Made by a program: the position numbers and the translations under genes
The notes under the pieces: model-generated
The model's database searches: none
The model's input: only the letters and a program-made list of their open reading frames with translations
Told to the model about the DNA's origin: nothing
Shown: positions 1-10,286 of the stretch, piece by piece
Layout of the letters: each line of letters starts with the position of its first letter
Numbering within the stretch: the stretch's first letter is position 1
Assembly (NCBI GenBank): GCA_035041965.1
Contig: JAPYMA010000745.1
Location: 1-64,000 of the forward strand
DNA: 64,000 nucleotides
DNA from: Anisakis pegreffii
Lineage: Eukaryota > Nematoda > Chromadorea > Rhabditida > Anisakidae
Direction: 5' to 3'

Positions 1-44
1 CTGAGGGTCGCAGGTTCAACTCCGCGCAGCGTCAATAATTTTTG
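1..44 (+). tRNA. possible 3' end of a tRNA or tRNA-derived element, cut by the window edge
   Basis: The first bases contain a sequence close to a Pol III B box (GGTTCAACTCC), followed within about 20 bases by a run of five T that could terminate Pol III. The T stem does not pair well in the usual 5-bp register, so this is either a degenerate tRNA, a tRNA-derived repeat, or chance. The rest lies outside the window. Confidence 0.2.
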
Positions 45-2984
45 ACATATTTCGGTTGGATGTTTCCAAAAACTTTTCGAATCCGCAAAATTTTTGCCAT
101 TATTCAAACGAGCGATTTTTTTGAACATCGGTCGGTTCCCGAAACGAATTGAAGCGTTGTTGAACTTCGAGTGCTCGCTTTATGTTTCACTCTTTAATAT
201 ACTTCGTTATGTCAACTTTGCGGGATCTTTCTGATGTCCGGAATGCACGGAATCTATTTCGTTTCCGGTGGGGTCTAAGGATTCCGAGCTTTAGTTTCCC
301 GAAGTATGTTGATTTTTACGTACAATGTGACGAGCCCTGTCAGCCGCCTTCTTAATCATTCCCTTCCATCGTTCAACAGCCAACTGTGAACGGTCCCCAA
401 TACGTCACATCCAGGAGCCGGAAAATTTTATTTGCCGTACAAAGCTATGACCGGCTTGCGTGAGCCGACCTACAATTGATTTCAGGTGTTCTTCGTGTCT
501 TCGACTGCTTGCTCGTTAGCTGCTGTTAATTGGTGAGTGGTTAACGGGCAAATAATCAAACAAACGAAGAGCCGATACCCTCTCCGATAATCAGAATATT
601 TTATTTGGTTGAAATTTTGCATGTGTACACAACACAATTTCTTATTGCTCATTTTTATTTATTAAAAATCTTTCATAATATACATACACACAATTAATAT
701 TAAACATTACCTTCATAATATGGTCGAAACATCCTTTTAATTACATAATGACCATCAAAAGTTGCCTCAATTGAATGCATGTAATTTTTATCAACAACAT
801 TAAAAAGCATTGAAGACTGTGGGAGAATATTGATGGTATTCTAAAAAATCCTTTAAACATGAACAAATATCACAGAGAAGAGGATTAAAAGTATTGTAAG
901 ACAATGACAACGTCGTGCTGAATGCAAATTGAGCCAGTCAAGTTTTAATTTGTTGGAATTGACTGAAAGGGAAACCGAATGTCTTTCATAATAAATTTCT
1001 GAATATATTATATGAATGATTACAATATTCTTTCAATTCCATAGTTACAAATACAATTAAAAGGGAAAAATAAAACATTTATTAAACATTTCGATAACTT
1101 CACAGTAAACATAACAAATCATAAAAGACACAGTAAAAATTAACGAAAACTCCATCAGGAATGTACATTAGAACAATTACATTCTGATTCATTCAAATGC
1201 GCTTGCCAGAGCTCAAGCTCAATCCAATTTGAACAATATTCCACAGTTCAGCGTTACAAACTAGGCTAACCAGATGCCAGGGAGTATGAATAACAAATAA
1301 TCTAAGCCTACGGCTAAAAAATACCGCGATTCTTAGAAAAATATTCATTGAAGAGACATCAAACCGAGAGTTGAAACAAGACTAACAATAAAAGGAACAA
1401 CAATCATTGTGAAAAATACAAATAAAACTATCCACTCGTTATAATTAACGCTACTTAATTAATAAATATGTCAGTGGCTTATCATCTGAAAATCTGGGAA
1501 GCTAGAGGCAGGAATCCTTATACCTCTCACTGGGGAAGAGATTTGTAATTAATATTAGATATGGCTGTATAGCTCCGAATTAATTCGCTGTTTGCGGATA
1601 TCGACTGCAAACGTCACCGTCAACAATCACAAATATCCGGGATATCATGACTTTAACGATGCGGGCATAGGGATTTGCAAGGAACTAGTTGAACGCCATA
1701 TTTAAATTCGCGGGTTTTCCTTCGCTGTGAGGACGTTTGAGCGCACTTTCAAATTGGGTGCAAAATTTTGACAGTTTTTTGCCTGTAACTCGGCCGAAAA
1801 TCCACCAAATCCACAATTTAACTGTTAGAAATATTGATAAGTGGGTCCCGAACTTAACCTGAAGTTAAAATTCAAAATGATTCAGTACTGACCCAGTTTG
1901 AGCGCAAAACCGATAATGGGAACGTATCGTAAAAATATTTTGCCCACCCCTCACTTTTCGGACTTTTCATTCAGCAAATCGCTGCGCCGGCCCGTTTTTG
2001 GCGATGAGCCGAGTCGCGTCGGCGTGAAATGTCATTTGCGAGCGATTCATTTTTATCCTGATTTTGCCATATTATCAGTCAACTTCCCCTCAGTCCAAAT
2101 ATTTTGACTGCAAATTATCCATCCTAGGGATGTGTCCTCATATTTTTACAATTGTTATACCTCACTGATCTCAAACCCATCGTGATCTCCTGAGAGCAAT
2201 TATGTGAATGAATGAGATTCCTCAAAAATTGTTCAACCTCATTACAAACACCATTCGGTCGTTTGCAATTGAAAAGTTGAAATTTTGACTTACTGAGCAA
2301 TTCGAACCCCTGGGAATTAAGCATAAATTGAACCCATAACCCCAGGGCTCATTCTTTCGTTCGTCACCAATATATATCATGTATCGCCTCAAAGACAGAG
2401 CGTCTCTCGGGAACCATCAGGTATTCAATGGAAACGAGTGATGACTATAATCGACTGATAAATTGAAAGTAGGAGATCATAGTTCTCAGAAGCCGACATT
2501 AAAAAAGTGAAAGAAATCAGGCATACTCAAAAAAGTTGTCTATAATCAACAATTTTATAAATTTAGTTACGAAAAAAAGCTACCTTCTACTATCTATCTC
2601 TAACTATCACCATAATCCAAATAGTTGAACATGTCTTACTGGAGCCTTCGAAATGCTGAGCTCCTTACTTCACACCTTAGTTTCTCAAGACTCTATCATA
2701 TTCGTATCATCCGAACTATTCCTTTCTGCAACATGCTATTCAGCCTGTTCTTGAATCATTATTATTCTATAACAGCTATTATCATTTACTTTATTCACCT
2801 TTCATTATACACAATATACATATGGCTTATTCGATCAAGAATCAATATAATTTGTAGAGGTAATGATACAAACTTGTGACAATCAATGATGCGGTATGAT
2901 ATCGAGCAGAAACAATGCAAATACACATAATCTCATAATAGCATTAATAATAGCAACTGTAATAGCACAAGCCATGCTAACAAT
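45..2984. other. intergenic, no gene recognised
   Basis: Only short ORFs, most opening on non-ATG codons. The stretch at about 1560-2080 is less AT-rich than its flanks and carries an open frame of about 70 codons from 1898 with no start methionine or splice context, so I do not call it. A TTTATT near 2790 (AATAAA on the minus strand) is a possible poly(A) signal for the minus-strand gene that ends at 2985. Confidence 0.5.
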
Positions 2985-3988
2985 TCAAAGATTTACAAAT
3001 TCCCGTCTGACAGATTCAATAAACTGAGCACAAGTCTCATAGTTATTGTTCACAGACTGGTCGATACCATCACTTAAGTGATTATTATCATTATTTCTTA
3101 AATATTTATGTTTATCACTATTGCTTCTCCTCAGGCCATCACTTAGCGAAGGTGTCAGTTTTGCATCTGCATGAGTTGCGTGATTCAGGTACCGTTCGGC
3201 CAGAAGGGTCTCGAAACAACTTTGACGTCGTTTGCCCTGTAATTTATTATTAACATTACTCAATTATAGTCACGCAAATTACTATCATATTGACTGTCAA
3301 CACGCCTCACGAAATAACACATTTCACTGCCATTTATAAAGTTCCTGAGTACTTTCAGCATGTTTTTATTCAAATTATTAGAACTTTACTTAAATGAAAA
3401 ACTTTTCGATGAGAACATTTTCAATGAATGGTAATCTTTAGCATAACATCTACATCAGTGATCAAAAATACTTGAAGTTTCTTAGTTATTACTTTATGTG
3501 TTATAGATAGGTAAACGGCCATCATTAATAATTCAGAATAAATTAGCAAATAAAGAAATCAAAATTAACAATTAATTATCAAAATGACTCCAGACATCAA
3601 AATAATCCACAAAGCCGTAAAAAACGCTCACCTTGAATCTGGAATCTCTTCGCTGTGCTTGACCAATAGAAGATAACACAAAACTGGGTGGTACTTTCAA
3701 GGGTTTCAATGCCGTAGGTCCTGGAGAGGACAGCTGTGAATGACACGACGATGAGTCTTGTGATGACTGAGAGTTATGCCGAGAATTCCTTTGGCCAGAT
3801 ATGAGAGATTGCATTGATGCATTTATTGAGGTATCATCTTTATCAGTGATATCGTCAGTATTACTGTTACTTCTTTTATTGGATCTGTCGGGACCACGAT
3901 CGGTGCGTGAAGTGTTGATTTGGATTATTGGACCTAAACGAGTTTGAACCGACTGGCTTCGGGGACGGAACTCACTGTCGTTTAACAT
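2985..3988 (-). CDS. hypothetical Ser/Asn/Arg-rich protein, 2 exons, about 202 aa
   Basis: Two minus-strand exons fit together in phase 0. The first (3988 down to 3632) opens with an ATG that has an in-frame TGA upstream, and ends at a good donor (AAG|GTGAGC). The second (3236 down to 2985) follows a TTACAG acceptor and ends in a stop. The N-terminal half is rich in Ser, Arg, Asp and Asn, with a Ser/Gln/His patch (RNSRHNSQSSQDSSS) and looks disordered. The C-terminal half has basic segments (GKRRQSCFETLLAERY). No domain, signal peptide or membrane segment is visible. It lies 1.2 kb downstream of the DCX gene on the same strand and could be a separate gene or alternative 3' exons of it. The in-frame upstream stop favours a separate gene. 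Function unknown. Confidence 0.55.
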
Positions 3989-5225
3989 TTTGATAAAGGG
4001 AGTCGCTGATCAGCGCAGTGACAGATGCTTTTAGATGAACAGAAATATTCTTGTTTGATCAGCGTTCCTCAGAATGAATATTATAATATCAATATTAATA
4101 GTGAGGATAAAGTAATATGATAACGGATATTAGTAAGGTATTGTGATACTGATCAAGTACCCCCAGATAGCATCAATAAATATCAGTGTATGAATGATTC
4201 GATACGAATGAATAAGAATAAGATTTGATAAAACTTGAATAGAGCCAAAGGCTGATCCAGTGACGGATTGCGTCGCGATTATAACTATTCGTTTGCAATA
4301 TCTACTAGCTGTTAAGATGTCCACCTGATGCTTACTATTACCAGTATGGAATATCTCCGGGTCTAGACGCTACTCTATATTAGAAAGGCAATCAAAACAG
4401 TGTGGCCCTAAGAAGTGTCGCAAAACAGCCTCTAATGATAACACTAATAATATTCATAACATAAATCCATGGAAACGAGCTTGGTGGCACCACCCCTCCC
4501 TCCACTATATCCACATATAATAACACACCATTGTATCCTTGTGAACAAAAAACTATATTCATTATCCCTCGTTGCTATTTGTGCGTAAATAGTTTTGTTG
4601 ACTGAATCAAAATCCGGAGAATCTACGAAAAAAACATTCGTGATCGCATCTAATAGCAAAATAAGGCTTTAAGTGATTAACGATCAACATTCATTACAAC
4701 TGCTTATAATTGATATTATTATTATGTTATTGCTGTTGTTTTGATCAGTATGGCTTGAAATGATCCCAGTCGAACGTCATCCATTATTGTTTTTGCAGAC
4801 ATTCATAATGTAGACGAAAACATTTTTGATTAATAAGATTCACTGAATATTATTATATTATATAAAATAAGATCTGAAGCAAAAGCTTGTTAGCTGATAC
4901 GAGTTTCAAAACAAATTTATTACGAATCAGCATCTGGATCGGTACTGATAATAATAAAAAATCAGTAATATAAGAAGTGCACCAGACCAGTGAAAACTTG
5001 TTGTACTTTATATTTAATAATCTTAGTTACACTCAACAAACTCGTTATCACATTCACAAATGGATATCACAAACAAATGAAGCAAATCTTATTGAATATA
5101 AACAATTTTCATGGCAATACAAATATTGCATTGAATACAAAAGAATTTGATAAAGACATTTTACTGAATTACTTTAACGTTACGTAGATATGTATATGGT
5201 GACGTAGAGATAACAATCATACTCG
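3989..5225. other. intergenic between two minus-strand genes
   Basis: AT-rich with no exon I can connect to either neighbour. A minus-strand open frame at 4444-4659 has no supported start or splice sites. An AATAAA on the minus strand near 4915 is a plausible poly(A) signal for the DCX gene ending at 5226. Confidence 0.4.
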
Positions 5226-6266
5226 TCAGAAGGTGATCCCAGAAAAGAAGTCGAAGTCCACAAAGTCCGGATCGTATCTGATCCGTGGCTGAGCAGGAGG
5301 GATATTCTTTGGCTGCGATTTTCTCGTCAGAGAAGTGAATTTATCTGGATTTTTTGGGATATTACTGACATTTTCATTATCATTAATATTGTTATCATTT
5401 TGTTGATCCTTTCTATTCTGATCATCATCGATCAACAGCTGATCACTAGTCTGCTCTTCGACGATCGGCTCATTTCGTTGCCCGTCAACGTCCAGCTGTC
5501 AAAGCAACTGATTATTGCTCATAATATTGATAATATTACTTATAATACTATATATACAAATACAAATAAATCTTCTGAATGAGACTTACATCCCTCCAAT
5601 TCACTCCAGTAGCACCACTGTATCGTTCTAAAGCCAGAGTTTTGGGGCAAGATTTCGACAAAGGTACCCCGAGCATTATGTTACTTGACGTACACTGAAT
5701 TCGTGGATCATTACGAGCGCGGACTTGACCATAACAGTATCCAGAGCCTGGCCCATATGAACCATATCCTGACGCATACGAATAATCGGAACCTTCTCTG
5801 GTTTGACATCTAGGTTGACCTCTGACTGGAATCCTCGAAGGAACTTGAGATTGTGGATGAGTATTGGTAACTTTAGGTTCGTCCCAGGGGAATGGTAGAC
5901 CCGTTTTAGAGCTGTATCCACAACGGCGCAAATAAATATCGACTGATTCGGCTGAATCGAGAGTACCAATATCCTTTTTGATGCAGTGTGGATCGGCGTT
6001 CCATCGCTGAAAGTACGCATTTCCAAGGGAACGTGTGGCAGATGTGATTTGAGGTAATGGGAATTACATAAGCAATTAGATTTAAGTCTATCTTAAATTG
6101 TTCACGAGAAGATACTTTGAATGCACTCTGCTTTCACTAGCAGGTGATATCTATTTACGTGTGCTCTACAAAATGGATTGAACTTCAAATTCACACCATA
6201 AATATTTAAAATAAAACTTAAGGAATAATATATTCTTAAGATATTATTATTATTTCCAAGGGAACG

Positions 6267-6297
<31 letters not shown>

Positions 6298-7042
6298 GTC
6301 ACTATTATTATTATAATTGTTACTATCATAAACATTGTTTCTATTTGGATTGAGAGTGATTTTCAGCAATCTGAAATTCAAATAATTTTTTACGACTGAC
6401 GTTTGAAAAAATTTCCGATTTTTCTCGAAAGCGTCGTGCCAATTTTTCGTAAATTTCCTGAAAGTTGGCAGATATTCGTGAAGTCGTTTATCAAACGAGA
6501 CAGACAACAATTTCTCGAGAAATAAACCCTCACGCGGTCTCGATTACCACCCTCAACAATCGCTCTGCCATATTCGATCGCAATGAACGGTCCTTGAGAG
6601 ACGGCCACGTAATGACCACCATTCTGGAGTGCTTCGAACTGAAAACCGGATGAACTGCTGATCAGAACGGAATCCAGAAGAACAGAATAACGAATCCAGA
6701 CATCGGAATCCAGAATTACTCTTAAAGCAAAATAAAAGTGAAATTTCAACGAACCTGTCTAACGACCAGCCCGTCTGTTGTAAACAGTTTATGTACAGGT
6801 GCAAGCAGTTTCAGTTTCTTACTCAAATGATCCAGAAAAATGATCCAGTGTTTGAACTGATGTCTCGATACGACCACAGTTGTACCACAATCATAAATGT
6901 CGCCATTCTTGAAGATCGTAATCTTCATTCCACGATAATTAAAATCAATTTGAGGTAGCTGCACCAAGCAATTCGATTCATAATTTGAGCCATCTGCACC
7001 ATTTACTTTTGGTAGAAATCCTGCAGATTTACTCGTCTGCAT
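5226..7042 (-). CDS. doublecortin (DCX) domain protein, 5 exons, about 378 aa
   Basis: Minus-strand exons 7042-6755, 6638-6534, 6457-6401, 6006-5590 and 5495-5226 join in phase 0 throughout. Acceptors are TTTTCAG, CTTTCAG, CTTTCAG and TTTGACAG; donors include GTGAGG and GTAAGT. Exons 1-2 encode one doublecortin fold (about residues 42-125). Visible landmarks are KITIFKNGD at its start, LFTTDGLVV in the middle, and FEALQNGGHYVAVSQGPF at its end, matching the family's NGD, LDG and GG-YVA signatures. DCX domains bind microtubules or tubulin. The rest (exons 3-5) has a basic helical stretch, a Gly/Tyr-rich segment (ASGYGSYGPGSGY) and an acidic Asp/Asn-rich tail, all probably disordered. Only one DCX domain and no kinase domain are present, unlike DCLK/ZYG-8. 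A TTTGTTTCAG at 7068-7077 just upstream may be a trans-splice acceptor or an exon boundary, so more N-terminal sequence is possible. Exon 3's donor (GTCAGT) is the weakest call. Confidence 0.75.
6269..6297. repeat. (ATT)n microsatellite
   Basis: Uninterrupted trinucleotide run of about nine to ten units inside intron 3 of the DCX gene. Confidence 0.9.
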
Positions 7043-7142
7043 CTCACTTGCTTCCAAACAATCGATCCTGAAACAAATACAGCTCTATACAGAATCACTC
7101 AACGATATTAATGGTGATAATAGAAGTGGTGATAAAATCGTC

Positions 7143-7245
7143 AGTTAAGAAGAGGGTGATATCATCATTGAGGTTTGAGGTGAACCTATACTGCAATCGT
7201 TTGAGTTTCTTTTATAAACAAACCGCTATGAGAATACTGAGCTGA
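7143..7245. repeat. dispersed repeat, copy 1
   Basis: About 100 bp that recur in the same orientation near 9190-9297, by eye at roughly 80% identity. The shared core includes GAGGTTTGAGGTGAAC and GAGAATACTGA. Copies are 2.05 kb apart. No terminal inverted repeat or ORF ties them to a known element. Confidence 0.65.
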
Positions 7246-7378
7246 CTATATAATATTTATGTGGCATTTGTTGGTAGAGTCCGAGGTGAATGAGGAATAG
7301 ATAATTATCGCATCGATTTGCTGCTTTGATGGCTCGAATTGATGATGGATTTCCGAAATGCACAGCTATTAGACTTTT

Positions 7379-7660
7379 ATGTGGCCACACCTAACCACAT
7401 CTGGTACACCCATTCAAATGCAACAGAATGATTCAAGAAATAACAATCAAAATATCAGTTCGGAGGAATGTTTCAAGTTGGTGGGACATAACTCGCAGGT
7501 ATATATGATGGCCTCTCACATAGAGGAGATGCATCCAGAAATAGAGCTTGATCAAGCATTTACCTCGTGTACATCCGGTGCTGCTATATTACATGTAAAC
7601 AGCACTACTAAACGTTTAATATTGAACACTAGAAACTTGCTCGATACTATGAAACCTTAA
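7379..7660 (+). CDS. doubtful 93-codon ORF
   Basis: A genuine ATG opens 93 codons ending in TAA. Composition is protein-like: a Gln/Asn-rich N-terminus, then a mixed hydrophilic segment with two cysteines (EECFKLVGHNSQVYMMASH and AFTSCTSGAAILHV). No signal peptide, membrane segment or recognised domain. It lies head to head with the DCX gene and between two repeats. It could be a small gene, an exon of an unrecognised plus-strand gene, or a relic of a mobile element. Confidence 0.3.
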   Translation: MWPHLTTSGTPIQMQQNDSRNNNQNISSEECFKLVGHNSQVYMMASHIEEMHPEIELDQAFTSCTSGAAILHVNSTTKRLILNTRNLLDTMKP

Positions 7661-7799
7661 TATTTTGGACCCCGAAAAAAATCGGGAATGACTGCATAAG
7701 AACAACCTGGAAGATCACACTGAAAAAGTAATTTCTCAATTGAATTTTCTCAGTCTTTTGAAGCATATCCGCTTTTTGGAGTATTTTCGTTCTTTCAAA

Positions 7800-7870
7800 G
7801 CAGTGGTTCTCATAGGGGTGAAATTACCCATTTTGGGTAATTTGGAGGTGTCAAGGGGTAATGGAGGGGT
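7800..7870 (+). repeat. partial hAT-like MITE copy
   Basis: Begins with CAGTGGTTCTCATAGG, identical to the left end of the complete element at 8514, and continues with related sequence. The right terminal inverted repeat is missing. Confidence 0.5.
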
Positions 7871-8513
7871 CTGGAATTAGTATTTCGTGCAATTGTTATA
7901 CTATGATAGAACGTCATTGTAATGGTGTTTTTTAACTCGGGTATGTAAATGCGGTTAGTTGATGGCAACACTCTTCATTCTCCTATTTTCTGAGTACCAC
8001 TGGCTTGTCTGGACCTAACAGCATTCATTTTTTTACCGTTTTAACAAGGTTTTCATTCTTTTCCTAGCTGTTACAATTGCTCTCATAGCTTTTATCACCA
8101 AAAGTGTTCTCTTCTGCTGATTTCTCATTCCTTTCACTCAACGATTGAAGTCAAATTCTCATTCTATCAAATACACTCTATAAATGATCAATTGACTGTC
8201 GAACGTTAGTGAGCAATAATATTTGACTGCCATATTGTTGATTACGGCTGTCAATACTCGTCAAAATATCCAGTGAATAGTATATGCTACAGAATAAGAA
8301 ATTGATTTGAACTGTGAAGTGAAATGAGACGAAATGAATGAGAAAAACTCATGAAGAGAACGGTATTCGCATGTGATAGCTATGAGAGTGAGTACAACAT
8401 GCCTGAAAAGAATGATAATCTATCAAATTTAGTTTGAAGTGAGCATGTCACAGACAATAGCTTCTCGTGCAATCATAATCGATTGCAATAATGAGAAACG
8501 TAACGGTCTAGGG

Positions 8514-8625
8514 CAGTGGTTCTCATAGGAAGTCAATTTACCCGTTGTGAGTGATTTGGGAGCAACGGAGGCCTGCTGGATCATCAAAAGGGTAATGGAG
8601 CACCCGAACGTGAGAACCACTGTTA
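8514..8625. mobile_element. short hAT-like MITE
   Basis: About 112 bp bounded by inverted ends CAGTGGTTCTCA and TGAGAACCACTG. This 12-bp terminal sequence closely resembles ends known from hAT (Charlie-type) nonautonomous elements. No transposase is encoded. A clean 8-bp target-site duplication is not visible, so the insertion is probably old. Confidence 0.6.
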
Positions 8626-9189
8626 TGAAGCAATATCTTGAAAGTTTCCATTCTTTCCTTTCATTTTGCATCATATTTTTAGTTTTATTCGTGTTCTCTG
8701 AGGAAAGGTTCTAGTCGTAAACAAATTATCATTCAATTAGGTCTAGTTCTTGAGGTTTCTGAGGCTCTCAAGATAACCAGTCTAGGACGACAGTTGCATT
8801 AACGATGTAAGTAAACTGGTTAGTAAGATTGACCCACATGTATTGGAAGGATCCAAAGTTTAGTTTCTCAGCTGAGTACATCCGAATAAATATTACAGTG
8901 GTATGCATCCTTAATCCTCTCATCGTCAGCATAATTATGAAATCTGAATAGTTAGAAGACCTGAAGATGACATATCATAAACATCCTTTTAGTACTGAGC
9001 GTTTCTACTCGGTTTACACGTTCCGACAGATATCTTATAGTGATAAACATCTAATAAGATGATATGAAGGAATTATGATGATATTGTTATTCTGAAGTGC
9101 ATACAAGCGATTATGATGTATTGATGTGAGCGACAATCGCTCACTTATGTTAAATAGAAACCTTTGAATGATCATCTATTTTGAAACAG

Positions 9190-9297
9190 TCAAGAATGAG
9201 GATGATATCAATAATGAGGTTTGAGGTGAACCCATACTGCACTCGTTTGAGTCTTTTTCACAAATGAACTACCATGTTTGAGAATACTGATAGTGAG
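9190..9297. repeat. dispersed repeat, copy 2
   Basis: Second copy of the repeat at about 7143-7245, same orientation, diverged by substitutions and small indels. Confidence 0.65.
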
Positions 9298-10286
9298 TTG
9301 GTGAACGTGAAATTAGAGTGAAATATAATGAGTTTGTTATTGAGATAAGACAAGCACTTCTCTTTTGTGCGCAGTTAACTAGCTCGAATATGTCATTTTT
9401 ATGGACTTCGAGGTATTTTAAGGGTTATTTCTTTGCATTTTTGACTTGCATTAGGCGAAATAGATTGTCTTCGGAATGCTATTCGAAACGCTCGCTTCTC
9501 TATGCTAATGGGATTGGTGAATTGACTGTAGCCACCTCAAATCGCTCGTTGAGGTGTGCTTACATACATGCTAGTTGAAATTTCGCATTTCAGAGCTCTT
9601 TTCGAGCTTAATACTTAAATTTCGCGAAATTGATACTTAGAACTCGTAACTCTTCATTGAACATCTGTTTTCCTCACTCAAAAAACAAATGGCTTGAGTA
9701 TATAACATGAAATTGTGAAGCTAATGCTCATTCTTTGAGTTGTTCTTCTTCATTCCATAACTTTCTTCTCGTTTATTTGCTTCAACCCGCCAAGCATAAC
9801 CTCTTTCGTCTTCATTTTCTCTTTTAAACCTCTTGGAATTGTCAAAATTTTCGTGGATTCGCTAAATCGCACGTAGTCGATACTCGAAATATGACAGAAA
9901 ATCATTTCATTCGACAAGCAATAGTGAAATTTCAATTGTTTCGTAAAGTTATTCGGAAATTTTCATGCGTAATTATTAGCTCTGAAAATTTGCTAAGAAT
10001 GTATGTGTCTGTTATTTATAAGGTATAGTTAGAGATGCCGAAAAACCATTGATACAAGCATTCGTTAAATATCGTGTTTGCAATTGAGAGGTGTTGAGTC
10101 CGTAATGGAATTGGAACGATGACTGAACACAAGAGGGACATTATCCTGCAAAATTCATGGATATTGCCGAATTACAGCATCGATATTCTTTCAGTGATAA
10201 GCTAACTTTTCAGAGAAATCGATCCAATCGTGCAGGGTATCTATCAGTTGTGAGCAGTAACTGCCGTAAACTACCCAAAAATAAGA

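Larger units (their letters stand above)
7068..10286. other. repeat-rich intergenic region between divergent genes
   Basis: Separates the minus-strand DCX gene from the plus-strand debranching enzyme gene. It holds a dispersed direct-repeat pair (about 7143-7245 and 9190-9297), a full hAT-like MITE (8514-8625) with a related partial copy (about 7800-7870), and one ATG-initiated ORF (7379-7660). The 5' UTR and promoter of both flanking genes should be here, but no core promoter motif stands out. Confidence 0.5.

Noticed and set aside
1898..2107. 69-codon frame in the less AT-rich left region
   Set aside because: Opens on TTG, has no splice signals and no recognised motif.
7143..9297. LTR retrotransposon bounded by the direct repeats
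   Set aside because: Copies are only about 100 bp, too diverged, with no primer-binding site, polypurine tract or pol-like frame between them.
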